A DNA stretch of 64,000 nt from Chloroflexota bacterium. GTDB lineage: Bacteria > Chloroflexota > Anaerolineae > Aggregatilineales > Phototrophicaceae. The stretch's first letter is position 1; each line of letters starts with the position of its first letter. The notes under the pieces were generated by a model, which saw only the letters and a program-made list of their open reading frames with translations, was not told where the DNA came from and made no database searches. The translations under genes were made by a program, and so were the position numbers. Where the stretch lies: positions 1 through 64,000 of the forward strand of contig JAPOWG010000007.1 of the NCBI GenBank assembly GCA_026707745.1, read 5' to 3'. Positions 18,061 to 26,678 of the stretch are shown one piece after another.

Positions 18061-18084
18061 CTGACTTTTGTAGCGCGCGTTTCC

Positions 18085-19092
18085 CTAGAGACGATCGCCG
18101 ACAAACTTAGCCAGATCCGCGGTTCGGCAGGAATATCCCCATTCGTTGTCATACCAGGTGATGACCTTCACCAGGTCGTCCGCGACATCTGTTGACAGCG
18201 CGTCTATGACGCTGGAATGCGGATTGCCGATGTAATCCGTCGAGACCAAGGGTTCATGCGAGACATCCAGATAACCATTCATGGGCCCGGCCGCCGCCTC
18301 TTCAAAGGCGTCGATCAATGCTGCCTTGCTTGGCGTATTTTCCACTGTCGCAACGAAATCGACCAAAGATCCCGTAGGTGTAGGCACGCGGACCGCCATA
18401 CCGTCGAATTTGCCTTTCAATTCGGGTATGACCAGGGCCACGGCCTGCGCAGCGCCGGTACTGGTCGGAATTATATTGACAGCGGCTGCCCGGGCGCGAC
18501 GCAGGTCGCTATGCGGCAAATCGAGGATTTGCTGATCATTGGTATAGCTATGAATGGTGGTCATGAATCCCTGCTTGATGCCAAAGACGTCATTGACTAC
18601 TTTGGCGGCGGGCGCCAGACAATTGGTTGTACAGGAGGCATTGGACAAGACGCTGTGTTCGGCGGGATCGTATTGATCCTGGTTGACGCCAAGGACGATC
18701 GTGATGTCCTCTCCCTTGGCCGGCGCGGATATGATGACCTTTTTCGCGCCGGCTTGAAGGTGCTTCGAAGCGCTAGCTCTGTCGGTGAAAATGCCGGTAC
18801 TTTCAATTACGATGTCAACGCCCAGATCGCCCCAGGGTAGTTGAGCCGGATCTCGTTCGGAAAGGGCGGCGATGCGGTTGCCATCGACTATGAGCGCGTC
18901 GTCGGCCACCTCAACAGTCCCTTCGTATACACCGTAATTCGAATCATAGCGAAACAAGTGCGCCATCGTGTTCAAATCACCAAGGTCGTTAAAGGCCGCA
19001 ATGTCAATGTCATTGGGGTAACGTTCCAGCATGGCTTTTAACACCTGCCGTCCAATGCGCCCGAATCCATTGATTCCAACTCGTACCGCCAT
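18085..19092 (-). CDS. gap: Glyceraldehyde-3-phosphate dehydrogenase
   Basis: The 335-residue product begins [16 protein letters not shown] (Rossmann NAD site) and has the catalytic cysteine in [12 protein letters not shown] near residue 150, followed by TIHSYTNDQ and [11 protein letters not shown]. The ATG at 19092 is preceded by AAGGGAGA; the frame extends to 19137 without support. A TATACT lies on the minus strand at 19152-19157 and may be the -10 box. It is the first gene of the gap-pgk-tpiA group, separated from pgk by a strong hairpin. Confidence 0.97.
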   Translation of the reverse strand: MAVRVGINGFGRIGRQVLKAMLERYPNDIDIAAFNDLGDLNTMAHLFRYDSNYGVYEGTVEVADDALIVDGNRIAALSERDPAQLPWGDLGVDIVIESTGIFTDRASASKHLQAGAKKVIISAPAKGEDITIVLGVNQDQYDPAEHSVLSNASCTTNCLAPAAKVVNDVFGIKQGFMTTIHSYTNDQQILDLPHSDLRRARAAAVNIIPTSTGAAQAVALVIPELKGKFDGMAVRVPTPTGSLVDFVATVENTPSKAALIDAFEEAAAGPMNGYLDVSHEPLVSTDYIGNPHSSVIDALSTDVADDLVKVITWYDNEWGYSCRTADLAKFVGDRL

Positions 19093-19284
19093 CGTCAATT
19101 CTCCCTTTAGTCTTCGCAAGCACTTGCCAGCGCGCACAACTGCAATAGCTTAGTATAGGCCAGCCGATTTTAACATGCTGAAACGGGACATTGATTGAGA
19201 ATTGCCCTCTCGCCTTTGAGCCGGCTGCGTCTATGCCTTGTTCGTCACAATTAGCGGAAGGGCCTTGCAGGCGCAAAACTGATC

Positions 19285-19998
19285 TTATTGCAGCTTGTTG
19301 CTGGTTCGGGCATACAGCAACAGCACAAGCAGGCAAGGTGTGGCCACAAGCACGATGATGGCAATCGCGGCGTCTACAAACAGGCGTTCAGGATACAGAC
19401 GTATCAGGGTATCGGAGAAGGGAAATCGCCAAGTGCCAGCGGCGAAGAACAATTCATGAAAGGCGTCAAAAGCCCTGTTCCATGTGGCCGCGGCTACGAC
19501 AGCGAGTGACGCCAGCACTGCCAGCGTCAGCACACTGCCCAGATGCAAGCCGCGCAGGATGGCTCGGCGGTAGGTTGCGGAGCGTCTTACGAAGATGACA
19601 GTTGCGCAGGCAGCAATGGCTAGGCCCAATCCGAAAGCAAATGTCAAGTTCGTGATATATTTGACATCTTCCATGTGGCCAAGCGCAGCTTTGGAAAACA
19701 TGGGACAAGTGTCTTCATTTTTGTGCCCGCCCAGGCATTGATCAGCGGTCAATGTCAATGAGCTCAGGAATTCAATTGTCTCGCCATTCAGAAGGTAGTC
19801 GATGGCATAGAAGCCCAGGGCAAGACGATCCTCCCTAGTCAAACCGTAGGGATCAGCCGGGAATCCCGGACGCGTGTATTCATATCGCAAAAACTCATGG
19901 GAAAGCACTAAACGCAGCGCGCCCAGCAACAGAAATGCCGGAAACGCCAGCGCAGCGCCGACGACCAAGAGACGGGCGATTCTGGCGCTATGGTTCAT
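19285..19998 (-). CDS. DUF1461/TIGR01906-type integral membrane protein
   Basis: The 237-residue product has four to five hydrophobic segments (about 8-30, 120-138, 155-175, 210-230). Its FHELFF-x2-GTWRFPFSDTLIRLYPE segment and the early extracytoplasmic part YGLTREDRLALG match what I recall of the DUF1461 membrane family. Function is unknown. Its start overlaps the preceding spermidine-synthase-like gene by 11 bases, so the two are co-translated. Confidence 0.75.
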   Translation of the reverse strand: MNHSARIARLLVVGAALAFPAFLLLGALRLVLSHEFLRYEYTRPGFPADPYGLTREDRLALGFYAIDYLLNGETIEFLSSLTLTADQCLGGHKNEDTCPMFSKAALGHMEDVKYITNLTFAFGLGLAIAACATVIFVRRSATYRRAILRGLHLGSVLTLAVLASLAVVAAATWNRAFDAFHELFFAAGTWRFPFSDTLIRLYPERLFVDAAIAIIVLVATPCLLVLLLYARTSNKLQ

Positions 19999-21586
19999 CA
20001 GCTTGCCGGAATTCTTCGGCCCGACCAGACAACAGGAAATTTAGTACGATTGAATCGACCAGCGTTTCCACCGGCGCTCGATCATCCGTAAAGATGATGT
20101 CGCTTTCACCGAGCGGGACCAAGTAACCCGCGGCCCGTTCCATTACTTCATACAATGCCGGATCAATACTATCAATCCGATATCCCAGGTTTTGACGCAA
20201 GTTGGACGCGCTGGATGAATCGACAGTCCCGAAGAGAATAGTGTTGAAAGAGGCCGGTACATCCAGCGCATGTACGCTCGGGAAAACTTGCGACATGGTA
20301 TTAGCGAGCGCGTCAACCAGGCGCCGGTCCGTATCGGTGCGCCCCACATTGATGATGGCAACTCCGTTTTGTGACAAGCGCGCCTTCACTTCCAGGAAGA
20401 ATTCAACCGTCGTGAGGTGCCAGGGAATATAGGGCGGACGGTAAGCGTCAATGCCGATAACGCTGTAGCTGCGGTCCATTTGATTGAGCAGATATCGTCC
20501 ATCGCCTGTATATGCGGTCAGGTTGGGAAGGGAAGCCGCGTTCATATCAAAATATGTTGCCCCGGCCTCGACAATATCCGGATCAATTTCAATGCCGTCG
20601 ATAAGTATGTCGCCGTAGATGGCCGCGTATTGCCGAGGGATGGTCCCCGCAGCCAGGCCAATCAGTAGCAGTGATGTCACTTGGTCGGCGCGAAAAGGCG
20701 GTTGATTTAAGTAGGGGCCGACCAAGAAAAAGTCCCAGGTTCCACCATAGAGGATTTCGGTTTCGTGCCATTTGCTATGGATGCCTTGACCTTCGTTCAG
20801 ATACAGATAGCGATAGCCATCGCTGTCTTCTTGCACTTGGATGTAGTTGTAAGCGCTTTCTTTCTCGTATCTGAGAGCGGCGTTGGCGGCGGGAGGCCGG
20901 AGAGGTCCTTGAAGCAGGAAATGCGCCAGCAGTGCGATAATGAGCGGCATGGACAGATAAGCCAAGGCTGCCCTGCGATTGACCAGGAAGAGGCCGACCA
21001 GGGCGACCGAATACAAGATGCCGGCGAAGAGCAGAAAGGTGCGCGTCGTGCCCAGCTCTGGAATGATCCAGAGTACCGGGAAGAACGTTCCCAAGAGACT
21101 TCCCAAAGTACTGACGGCATAAATCTGCCCGGCGATTTTGCCGGATTCTTCAATCCGTTGAACCGACAGTCGAATCACGAACGGCGATACCGTGCCCAAC
21201 ATCGTAACCGGGATCGAAAAAAGCACGAGCACCGAAAGGAAAGATCCCAGAGCCAGCGCCGCGTCCGCGCCGAAGACCGCTTGAGCGGCCTGGGTGACAA
21301 CAGGTCTAGCGATGATCGGAATCAAGGCGCAGAGGAAGGCTGCCCAGATGATGATCTGCAGCAAGACAGAGATGCGAGGATATCGGTCCGCCAGGCGGCC
21401 GCCGACGAAGTACCCGACAGTCAGATAGAGCAACATCAGTCCGATGACATTTGCCCAGACCAGATTGCTGTTGCCAAAGACGTTGCCTAGCAAGCGGGAG
21501 GCCGATAGTTCGATGGCGAGGGTAGTCATTCCGCTGACAAAGGCGATAATGTACAAGTATCTCTTGCCAGGCGATGACATGCTCAA
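19988..21586 (-). CDS. Membrane-fused spermidine-synthase-like protein
   Basis: Residues about 1-240 form six to eight transmembrane segments with MFS-like loops (GGRLADRYPR). Residues about 250-500 resemble the spermidine synthase methyltransferase-like fold: LLLIGLAAGTIPRQY aligns with the GGGDG loop, DGIEIDPDIVE with the acidic end of strand 2, and YTGDGRYLL and IGIDAYRPPYIP with later motifs. The canonical GGG-D/E-G and catalytic YD-x2-x2-D-x2 motifs are altered (GLAAG; IGIDAY). True polyamine synthesis is doubtful and the substrate is unknown. The DUF1461 gene overlaps its stop by 11 bases. It is divergent from the GNAT gene with 63 bases between. Confidence 0.8.
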   Translation of the reverse strand: MSMSSPGKRYLYIIAFVSGMTTLAIELSASRLLGNVFGNSNLVWANVIGLMLLYLTVGYFVGGRLADRYPRISVLLQIIIWAAFLCALIPIIARPVVTQAAQAVFGADAALALGSFLSVLVLFSIPVTMLGTVSPFVIRLSVQRIEESGKIAGQIYAVSTLGSLLGTFFPVLWIIPELGTTRTFLLFAGILYSVALVGLFLVNRRAALAYLSMPLIIALLAHFLLQGPLRPPAANAALRYEKESAYNYIQVQEDSDGYRYLYLNEGQGIHSKWHETEILYGGTWDFFLVGPYLNQPPFRADQVTSLLLIGLAAGTIPRQYAAIYGDILIDGIEIDPDIVEAGATYFDMNAASLPNLTAYTGDGRYLLNQMDRSYSVIGIDAYRPPYIPWHLTTVEFFLEVKARLSQNGVAIINVGRTDTDRRLVDALANTMSQVFPSVHALDVPASFNTILFGTVDSSSASNLRQNLGYRIDSIDPALYEVMERAAGYLVPLGESDIIFTDDRAPVETLVDSIVLNFLLSGRAEEFRQADEP

Positions 21587-21649
21587 ATCTGATTCCGGGA
21601 ATCCAGGACAGATGCGCCTTCATTATGTGCTTGCGGCGAGGAAAAATCA

Positions 21650-22339
21650 ATGAGCGTTAGCATCCGTCGACCATCGCCTTCGGATGCCTCGGCGATTGCC
21701 GCCATCGCGGAAAAAACTTTTGGCGAACCATTCGATCGAGATCGAATTGGGGGGCTTTTGAAGTCGGGTCGAGACTACTCGCTCGTTGCGTTGGACGCCC
21801 GAGGGATCCTGGCCTTTGCGGACAACTTTATGACTGTGTCCGAGACGGGAACCCAACGCCTCGAGTTGGATCTGTTGGCCGTTGAACCGAAGGCACAAGG
21901 TTTGGGCATCGGCCGCCGGCTAATTGCCGAAAGCCTTCTGATCGCGCGAGAGCTCGACGTGCCATTGCTCCGCGCCTTAGTCAGAAGCGAGAATCTCGTC
22001 ATGCGCGGCCTCTGTGCTTCCTGCGGATTCGCGGCCTCCGCGCAAAGCTATGACCTGTATGTTGCGTCGCCCGGGCCTGGATCGAATGGTTCGTTAGAAA
22101 TCAAAGGAACCCATCTTGTACCGGTGGAGACGCTCGCCTACAGTGGAATCTGGATCGAGGGCAGCTTGAGTCGGGCCGGCATAAGCTGGGCGCTGTCTGT
22201 CGCCGCCACCCAGCAATTGCAAAGGGTCGGCGCGCTGGTGGCGCAAAGTGATCGCGCCCCGATTCAACTTCTGGCTGACAAGGGATTCCAACTGCTCGGA
22301 ACTTACAATTGGTGGGCGCTCAAGCCGAAAAACGGCTGA
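21650..22339 (+). CDS. GNAT-family N-acetyltransferase
   Basis: The 229-residue product has a GNAT core in residues 1-150: IRRPSPSDASAIAAIA at the start, then AVEPKAQGLGIGRRLIAESL, the acetyl-CoA pyrophosphate loop, and the later segment NLVMRGLCASCGF. Residues about 150-229 form a second, weaker module that may be a partial GNAT duplicate. The acceptor is unknown. Its 3' end overlaps the convergent oxidase gene by 20 bases. Confidence 0.8.
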   Translation: MSVSIRRPSPSDASAIAAIAEKTFGEPFDRDRIGGLLKSGRDYSLVALDARGILAFADNFMTVSETGTQRLELDLLAVEPKAQGLGIGRRLIAESLLIARELDVPLLRALVRSENLVMRGLCASCGFAASAQSYDLYVASPGPGSNGSLEIKGTHLVPVETLAYSGIWIEGSLSRAGISWALSVAATQQLQRVGALVAQSDRAPIQLLADKGFQLLGTYNWWALKPKNG

Positions 22340-23465
22340 TTTTGAAGAGCCGATCGTTATGAGGCGTCGTGCCATCGAGGGCTAGATCGCTGAGCATTTT
22401 TCCGACGATGGTGCTGAATTTGAATCCATGACCGCTGAAACCGGCGCCAATCACGACATGAGCGTGTTGCGGATGCTTGTCCACAATGAAGTGTTCGTCC
22501 GGCGTCTGCGTGTAAAGGCAGATGCGACTCTCTCTCACTGGCGCGTCCGCAAGTCCGGGGATATGGGATCGCAAGAAGTCTCGAACGCCCTCAACATTTT
22601 CAGGATCAGGATTGTAATCGATTTCGGAAGGGTGACTATGAGGCGCGCCACCATGAAAGGCGATCTTAAAGCCGGAACCCCCATGCGAAGGAATGCCGTA
22701 CAATGATTCGGGAAATAATCCGCTCACGTGCGCAATCCAGACCGGGCAAATGTCGGATTCATATATCTTTGACGACGGCGTCGACATGAAGTTGAGTTGA
22801 CAGCGTAACGGAGTGAGGGGGAGGTCGAGTCCGGTTTCTAAAAGAAGCGATCGCGCCCAAGAACCTGCTGTGACGACCAGCTTGCCTGCCGAGTAGTCTC
22901 CGGCGCTTGTGGCGACTTCGACACTGTCCTGATTGATCGACACGCTTTTGACGACCGTGTTATCTTTGAGAATGGCGCCGTTCTGCCGGGCGAGCCGGAT
23001 ATGCCCCCTTACAGCCTTTGACGCCTTGACGAAACCGCTATCCGGTTGGTAGAGGATGCGGAAGTCCTCCCCAAAGCGATACTGCGGAAAGCGCTTATGG
23101 GCTTCTTCAACTGATAGAAGTTCATGCTCAATCATAGCCGACTGTACGGACTCAATGGTTGCTCGGAGCATCTCATCGTCGGCGGGGCCGAAATCGATAC
23201 CACCTGTTTTCACGTAGAGTTGCTCACCCAGGCTGTCTGATAGAGCGAACCATAGTGGAAATGTGTCTTTTGCCAGCTCGACGTACTCCGGGTAGTCATA
23301 GGAATAACGAATGATGCGTGAATAGCCATAAGAGCTGCCTCGCCTATGATCGAGCTCAAATTGTTCAAGCAGGAGTACCCGCTGTTTCCTCTTGCTGAAA
23401 TAATAAGCCGCCGCGCCGCCCATCGCGCCGGCGCCAATGATAATCACATCAAATGTTTCGTTCAT
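22320..23465 (-). CDS. Sarcosine-oxidase/N-methyl amino acid oxidase-like flavoprotein
   Basis: The product is 381 residues from the ATG at 23465; an ATG at 23492 would add nine. The N-terminus holds the FAD dinucleotide fold DVIIIGAGAMGGAAAYY, then RGSSYGYSRIIRY. Near the C-terminus CLYTQTPDEHFIVD matches the segment of monomeric sarcosine oxidase whose Cys carries covalent 8-alpha-S-cysteinyl FAD, followed by GFSGHGFKF. It should oxidise an N-methyl amino acid or similar amine with oxygen, giving peroxide. The exact substrate is unknown. It stands alone between GNAT and DUF58 genes. Confidence 0.88.
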   Translation of the reverse strand: MNETFDVIIIGAGAMGGAAAYYFSKRKQRVLLLEQFELDHRRGSSYGYSRIIRYSYDYPEYVELAKDTFPLWFALSDSLGEQLYVKTGGIDFGPADDEMLRATIESVQSAMIEHELLSVEEAHKRFPQYRFGEDFRILYQPDSGFVKASKAVRGHIRLARQNGAILKDNTVVKSVSINQDSVEVATSAGDYSAGKLVVTAGSWARSLLLETGLDLPLTPLRCQLNFMSTPSSKIYESDICPVWIAHVSGLFPESLYGIPSHGGSGFKIAFHGGAPHSHPSEIDYNPDPENVEGVRDFLRSHIPGLADAPVRESRICLYTQTPDEHFIVDKHPQHAHVVIGAGFSGHGFKFSTIVGKMLSDLALDGTTPHNDRLFKISRFSA

Positions 23466-23566
23466 ATTCTCAACTTTCGTACTGATTGGCATTTTTGGAG
23501 GGACAAGTATAGCAATATTGTCTGAATCAGTTTCAGGATAGTCAGGGATCGCGTATCGATAGTCTC

Positions 23567-24811
23567 TTAAATTGGACGTTGTTCCAAGGCGACTGTCAAG
23601 TCGTCGCCTTTGCCGACAATGAGTGTAGGAATCTTCGCCAATAGCAGCATCCCGCGAATTTCGCCGGAATCTTGCCGAGGATCGAAAGTCTGTGGATCAA
23701 TGAAGACACAGATTGGGCGGACACCGCGCCTGATCATGATTTGCGCCTCGGCAATCCACTCCTCGTCCAATGATGATGTGATTATCATGAGTGTTGTGCC
23801 ACGCGTGAAATGCGGCGTCTCCAGTGAAAGCATTTGCCTCAACGTATGGCTTGACGTGCTATGCGCGACCGCCAGCGCTTGAAAGATCCTTGTCAATTGA
23901 CGGTTGCCGCGATCTGGCTGGAAAACCTGTCGGAAGGGCGTGTAGGCCGCGTAACCCACAACGCGCTCGCTCTCGATGAAATACTTCGCCAGGGAGGCCG
24001 CAATGACGACGCCGTATTCTTCGGTCGATGGCGGAATCCGGTATCGACCCCAAACCCCTTGTGTCCCGCGCCGCAATTCACCCGCCTCGTACAAAGAGTC
24101 GGAAGAGAAATCGCTAAATAGCCAAATGTCCACCAGCGGATCCAATTCAAATTCCTTGACCATGATATTGCCTGTCCGCGCGGTGGAGCGCCAATGTATG
24201 CGATTCATGCTGTCACCGGGGACGTAGTCACGTATGCTGCTGGCGTTGGTGGTGATCTCGTGCGTAAGCTGCCTTTGGGCATCGCCGCCAGATAAAAAGC
24301 CTATGGGCAAAACCACCTTTTTGAGATCGACTGTCATCGGGTAGACGATCAGCTTCTCGGTGGCGCTTACCCGTCGCGGAGAACGAAAGAAACCAAAGGG
24401 ATCGCTGCTAATCACGGTCAGCGGACCAAGCTGAAACTCGCCGCGTACGGCGCAGATAGTCTCGACGTCCCAACGGTATTCTTTTCCTCCTAGGAGGGAA
24501 GGCACAACGTGGCTGGCGTGGTGGCCGGGCAGGTTTGAATGATCGTGTATTTCCAGCCAGAGTTTCGGCAAGATTCCGGTTTTTCGTACGCTGAATGACT
24601 CGCGAAACATTCGGCCCACCTGGGAACGTCGCGTGCGCGTCGTCCGCTGCAGGGCGATGCCGCGCAGGGTAATCCAGGTCCAAAGGAGCGATAGCAGGAG
24701 CACCGCCGCGATCAGGTAGGTCAAATTGAACAACTGAGGACGGCCGGTGAACAAACCGGTCAGCAAGCTGATGATCATCAAGATATAGAGAATGTTGCGT
24801 CGGTTTGGCAT
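23567..24811 (-). CDS. DUF58 protein with two membrane segments
   Basis: The 414-residue product has two N-terminal hydrophobic segments (about 6-22 and 27-48), a beta-rich region and the DUF58 signature RDYVPGDSMNRIHWRSTARTG near residue 200, ending in a von Willebrand A-like half. DUF58 proteins pair with MoxR ATPases; the moxR-type gene lies six bases upstream on the same strand. The pair is thought to act in protein maturation or envelope stress. The transglutaminase-like partner often found next is absent here. Confidence 0.9.
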   Translation of the reverse strand: MPNRRNILYILMIISLLTGLFTGRPQLFNLTYLIAAVLLLSLLWTWITLRGIALQRTTRTRRSQVGRMFRESFSVRKTGILPKLWLEIHDHSNLPGHHASHVVPSLLGGKEYRWDVETICAVRGEFQLGPLTVISSDPFGFFRSPRRVSATEKLIVYPMTVDLKKVVLPIGFLSGGDAQRQLTHEITTNASSIRDYVPGDSMNRIHWRSTARTGNIMVKEFELDPLVDIWLFSDFSSDSLYEAGELRRGTQGVWGRYRIPPSTEEYGVVIAASLAKYFIESERVVGYAAYTPFRQVFQPDRGNRQLTRIFQALAVAHSTSSHTLRQMLSLETPHFTRGTTLMIITSSLDEEWIAEAQIMIRRGVRPICVFIDPQTFDPRQDSGEIRGMLLLAKIPTLIVGKGDDLTVALEQRPI

Positions 24812-24817
24812 ACGATC

Positions 24818-25816
24818 TTAGCGCACGGATGCGCCGGGAACCGGCGTCGTCTGTAAGATATCTTGCACGATAGTTCGCGAGGTGATGTTTTTGATGCGCG
24901 CGGCCGGACCGACGATAATGCGATGCGCTAGCGTGACTTCGGCCAGGGCTTTAACATCGTCCGGGATAACGTATTCGCGGCCGGTCATGGCAGCGCGCGC
25001 CTGGGCGGTGCGGAAAAGAGCCAATGAACCGCGCGGACTGCTACCGAGATATACATCGGGGTGTCGGCGCGAAGCGGTGATCAAGTTTACGACGTATTGC
25101 TTCACCTCTTTGGCGACATAAACATCTTTGATCAATTGCTGCACAGAAAGCAGTTCTTGCAAGCTGACCACCTGCTGGAGATTGTTAATGGGATGCTGGT
25201 ATTGTTGTGCGGATAAGATCTTCAACTCCTCTTGCGGCTGCGGATAGCCCATCTGGATCCGAATAAGAAAGCGATCCAGTTGCGCTTCGGGCAAGGGGAA
25301 GGTGCCTTCGTATTCGATCGGGTTCTGGGTAGCCATAATCAAGAAGGGATTGCTGAGTCGATAGGTAACCCCGTCGACCGTCATCTGGCCTTCTTCCATC
25401 GCTTCCAACAGGGCGGACTGCGTTTTCGGCGTCGCGCGGTTTATCTCGTCAGCGAGTACAATCTGTGCCATGATCGGTCCAGGTCGAAACTCAAATTCGC
25501 GCGATTTCGGGTTGAAGATGGACACGCCCGTAATGTCCGAGGGGAGCATGTCCGGGGTAAACTGAATGCGATTGAAGGTACAGCCGACGGCGCGCGCAAG
25601 GGACTTCGCCATCATGGTTTTGCCCACGCCGGGTATGTCTTCGAGCAAGATATGGCCACGACAAAGCAGTCCGAGTATGGTGAGCCGGATCTCGTTGCCC
25701 TTGCCCATGATTACTTGCCCGACAGCGCTTGCGATGCGTTCGGCAATTTCTTGTACCGGCGTCGTGGTTTGCTGAGCCTGTCGGGCGACCCGGGTCCCTT
25801 CGTACTGTTCACTCAT
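24818..25816 (-). CDS. MoxR-family AAA+ ATPase
   Basis: The 332-residue product has Walker [16 protein letters not shown], Walker [23 protein letters not shown], sensor [22 protein letters not shown] and the C-terminal lid with [16 protein letters not shown]. This is the standard MoxR layout. It forms an operon with the DUF58 gene six bases downstream, and the two together are the usual chaperone-like module. Confidence 0.95.
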   Translation of the reverse strand: MSEQYEGTRVARQAQQTTTPVQEIAERIASAVGQVIMGKGNEIRLTILGLLCRGHILLEDIPGVGKTMMAKSLARAVGCTFNRIQFTPDMLPSDITGVSIFNPKSREFEFRPGPIMAQIVLADEINRATPKTQSALLEAMEEGQMTVDGVTYRLSNPFLIMATQNPIEYEGTFPLPEAQLDRFLIRIQMGYPQPQEELKILSAQQYQHPINNLQQVVSLQELLSVQQLIKDVYVAKEVKQYVVNLITASRRHPDVYLGSSPRGSLALFRTAQARAAMTGREYVIPDDVKALAEVTLAHRIIVGPAARIKNITSRTIVQDILQTTPVPGASVR

Positions 25817-25921
25817 TGATACCGTTCCATTCGCGTGTCGATAGCCGTTTACAGTATGCGAGATCCGTTGGCAATTGTGTTCTAACTGTGGTCAAGGATT
25901 GGGAAATGCCAACTGCCCAGC

Positions 25922-25949
25922 TTGCCCTTTGCGCCATGTCTAGTATAAT
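25922..25949 (+). promoter_or_regulatory. Candidate plus-strand promoter
   Basis: TTGCCC (25922-25927) and a perfect TATAAT (25944-25949) lie 16 bases apart. It could drive the roadblock gene at 26193 with a long leader that contains the dispersed repeat at 26065-26150. Confidence 0.45.
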
Positions 25950-26064
25950 TAAACATGGCAATATGCTATATGGCAAATCTGCCAATCCACGTTTGTTGCT
26001 TCAAAGTTGATCGTGTGCTTGGCGCCACAAGACGGCGTTTATTTCGTTTTTAGAACCGCCGTTG

Positions 26065-26150
26065 AGCCGCTCGGCGGCAGCGAAAAGGTTCCAGGAATGT
26101 CGCGCTCACGCAAGATTGCAAGCCTGCTTGTCGCAGGGGCGACACGGTCT
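26065..26150 (+). repeat. Dispersed intergenic repeat, copy E
   Basis: It starts with the shared block AGCCGCTCGGCGGCAGCGAA, continues with TCGCGCTCACGCAAG and AAGCCTGCTTG, and ends in the hairpin TGTCGC-AGGG-GCGACA. Compare copies at 34115, 36487, 47907 and 54099. Confidence 0.75.
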
Positions 26151-26192
26151 ACATAGACAGGAGTGGCTTTTGAGATTGAAGGGAGCGGGGTG

Positions 26193-26564
26193 ATGGAGGA
26201 ATTGCAGGCGGATGCGTTGCTTGTGCGCCTGCGCCAAGTGCATGCCCTAAACCCCGAGTTGGAAGCGATCGCGGTTGTCAGCGTCGAGGGCGTCAAAATG
26301 GCGTCGTTTATGCCGAATGATATAAACGATGAGCGCCTGTCTGCGATGAGCGCGGCGATGGTGGGCTTGGGCGAGCGAATCGCGATGGAGTTGGGGCGTG
26401 GTAGCCTGGATCATCTCATGATCAAGGGCGATTGCGGGTTTGTCGTTATGATGTCTGTCAACGACGAAGTCGTGCTGACATCGGTCGTTAACGACGAAGC
26501 CAAGTTAGGACTGCTGCTGCTGGATATGCGACGAGCGGCGTCGGACTTGGCGAAAATAATTTAG
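26193..26564 (+). CDS. Roadblock/LC7-domain protein
   Basis: The 123-residue product spans one roadblock/LC7 fold: an N-terminal helix, then the strand pattern EAIAVVSVEGVKMASFM, a middle helix ERLSAMSAAMVGLGERIAMELG, and strands HLMIKGDCGFVVMM. Bacterial members usually regulate small Ras-like GTPases (as MglB acts on MglA), but no GTPase gene is adjacent. I choose the ATG at 26193 because GAAGGGAG lies seven bases upstream; a GTG at 26163 would add ten residues. It is followed at 114 bases by pyrG on the same strand. Confidence 0.85.
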   Translation: MEELQADALLVRLRQVHALNPELEAIAVVSVEGVKMASFMPNDINDERLSAMSAAMVGLGERIAMELGRGSLDHLMIKGDCGFVVMMSVNDEVVLTSVVNDEAKLGLLLLDMRRAASDLAKII

Positions 26565-26678
26565 ATTTCCTGTTTCTGTCTCGGGCGGATGTCGATTGCA
26601 AGAGGCGAGACCTGAATGAATAGCTTTTTTGGCGAGCTTATGCGCGATAATAGAATGGGGGTCAAGGGGGGAAGCGAG

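Larger units (their letters stand above)
25817..26192. other. Divergent intergenic region before the roadblock gene
   Basis: The 376 bases between moxR and the roadblock gene contain the candidate promoter at 25922-25949 and one copy of the dispersed repeat at 26065-26150. No other gene-like structure was seen. Confidence 0.5.

Noticed and set aside
26616..26678. Longer N-terminus for pyrG
   Set aside because: The strong GGGGGAAG site precedes the ATG at 26679, and the conserved family N-terminus begins exactly there.
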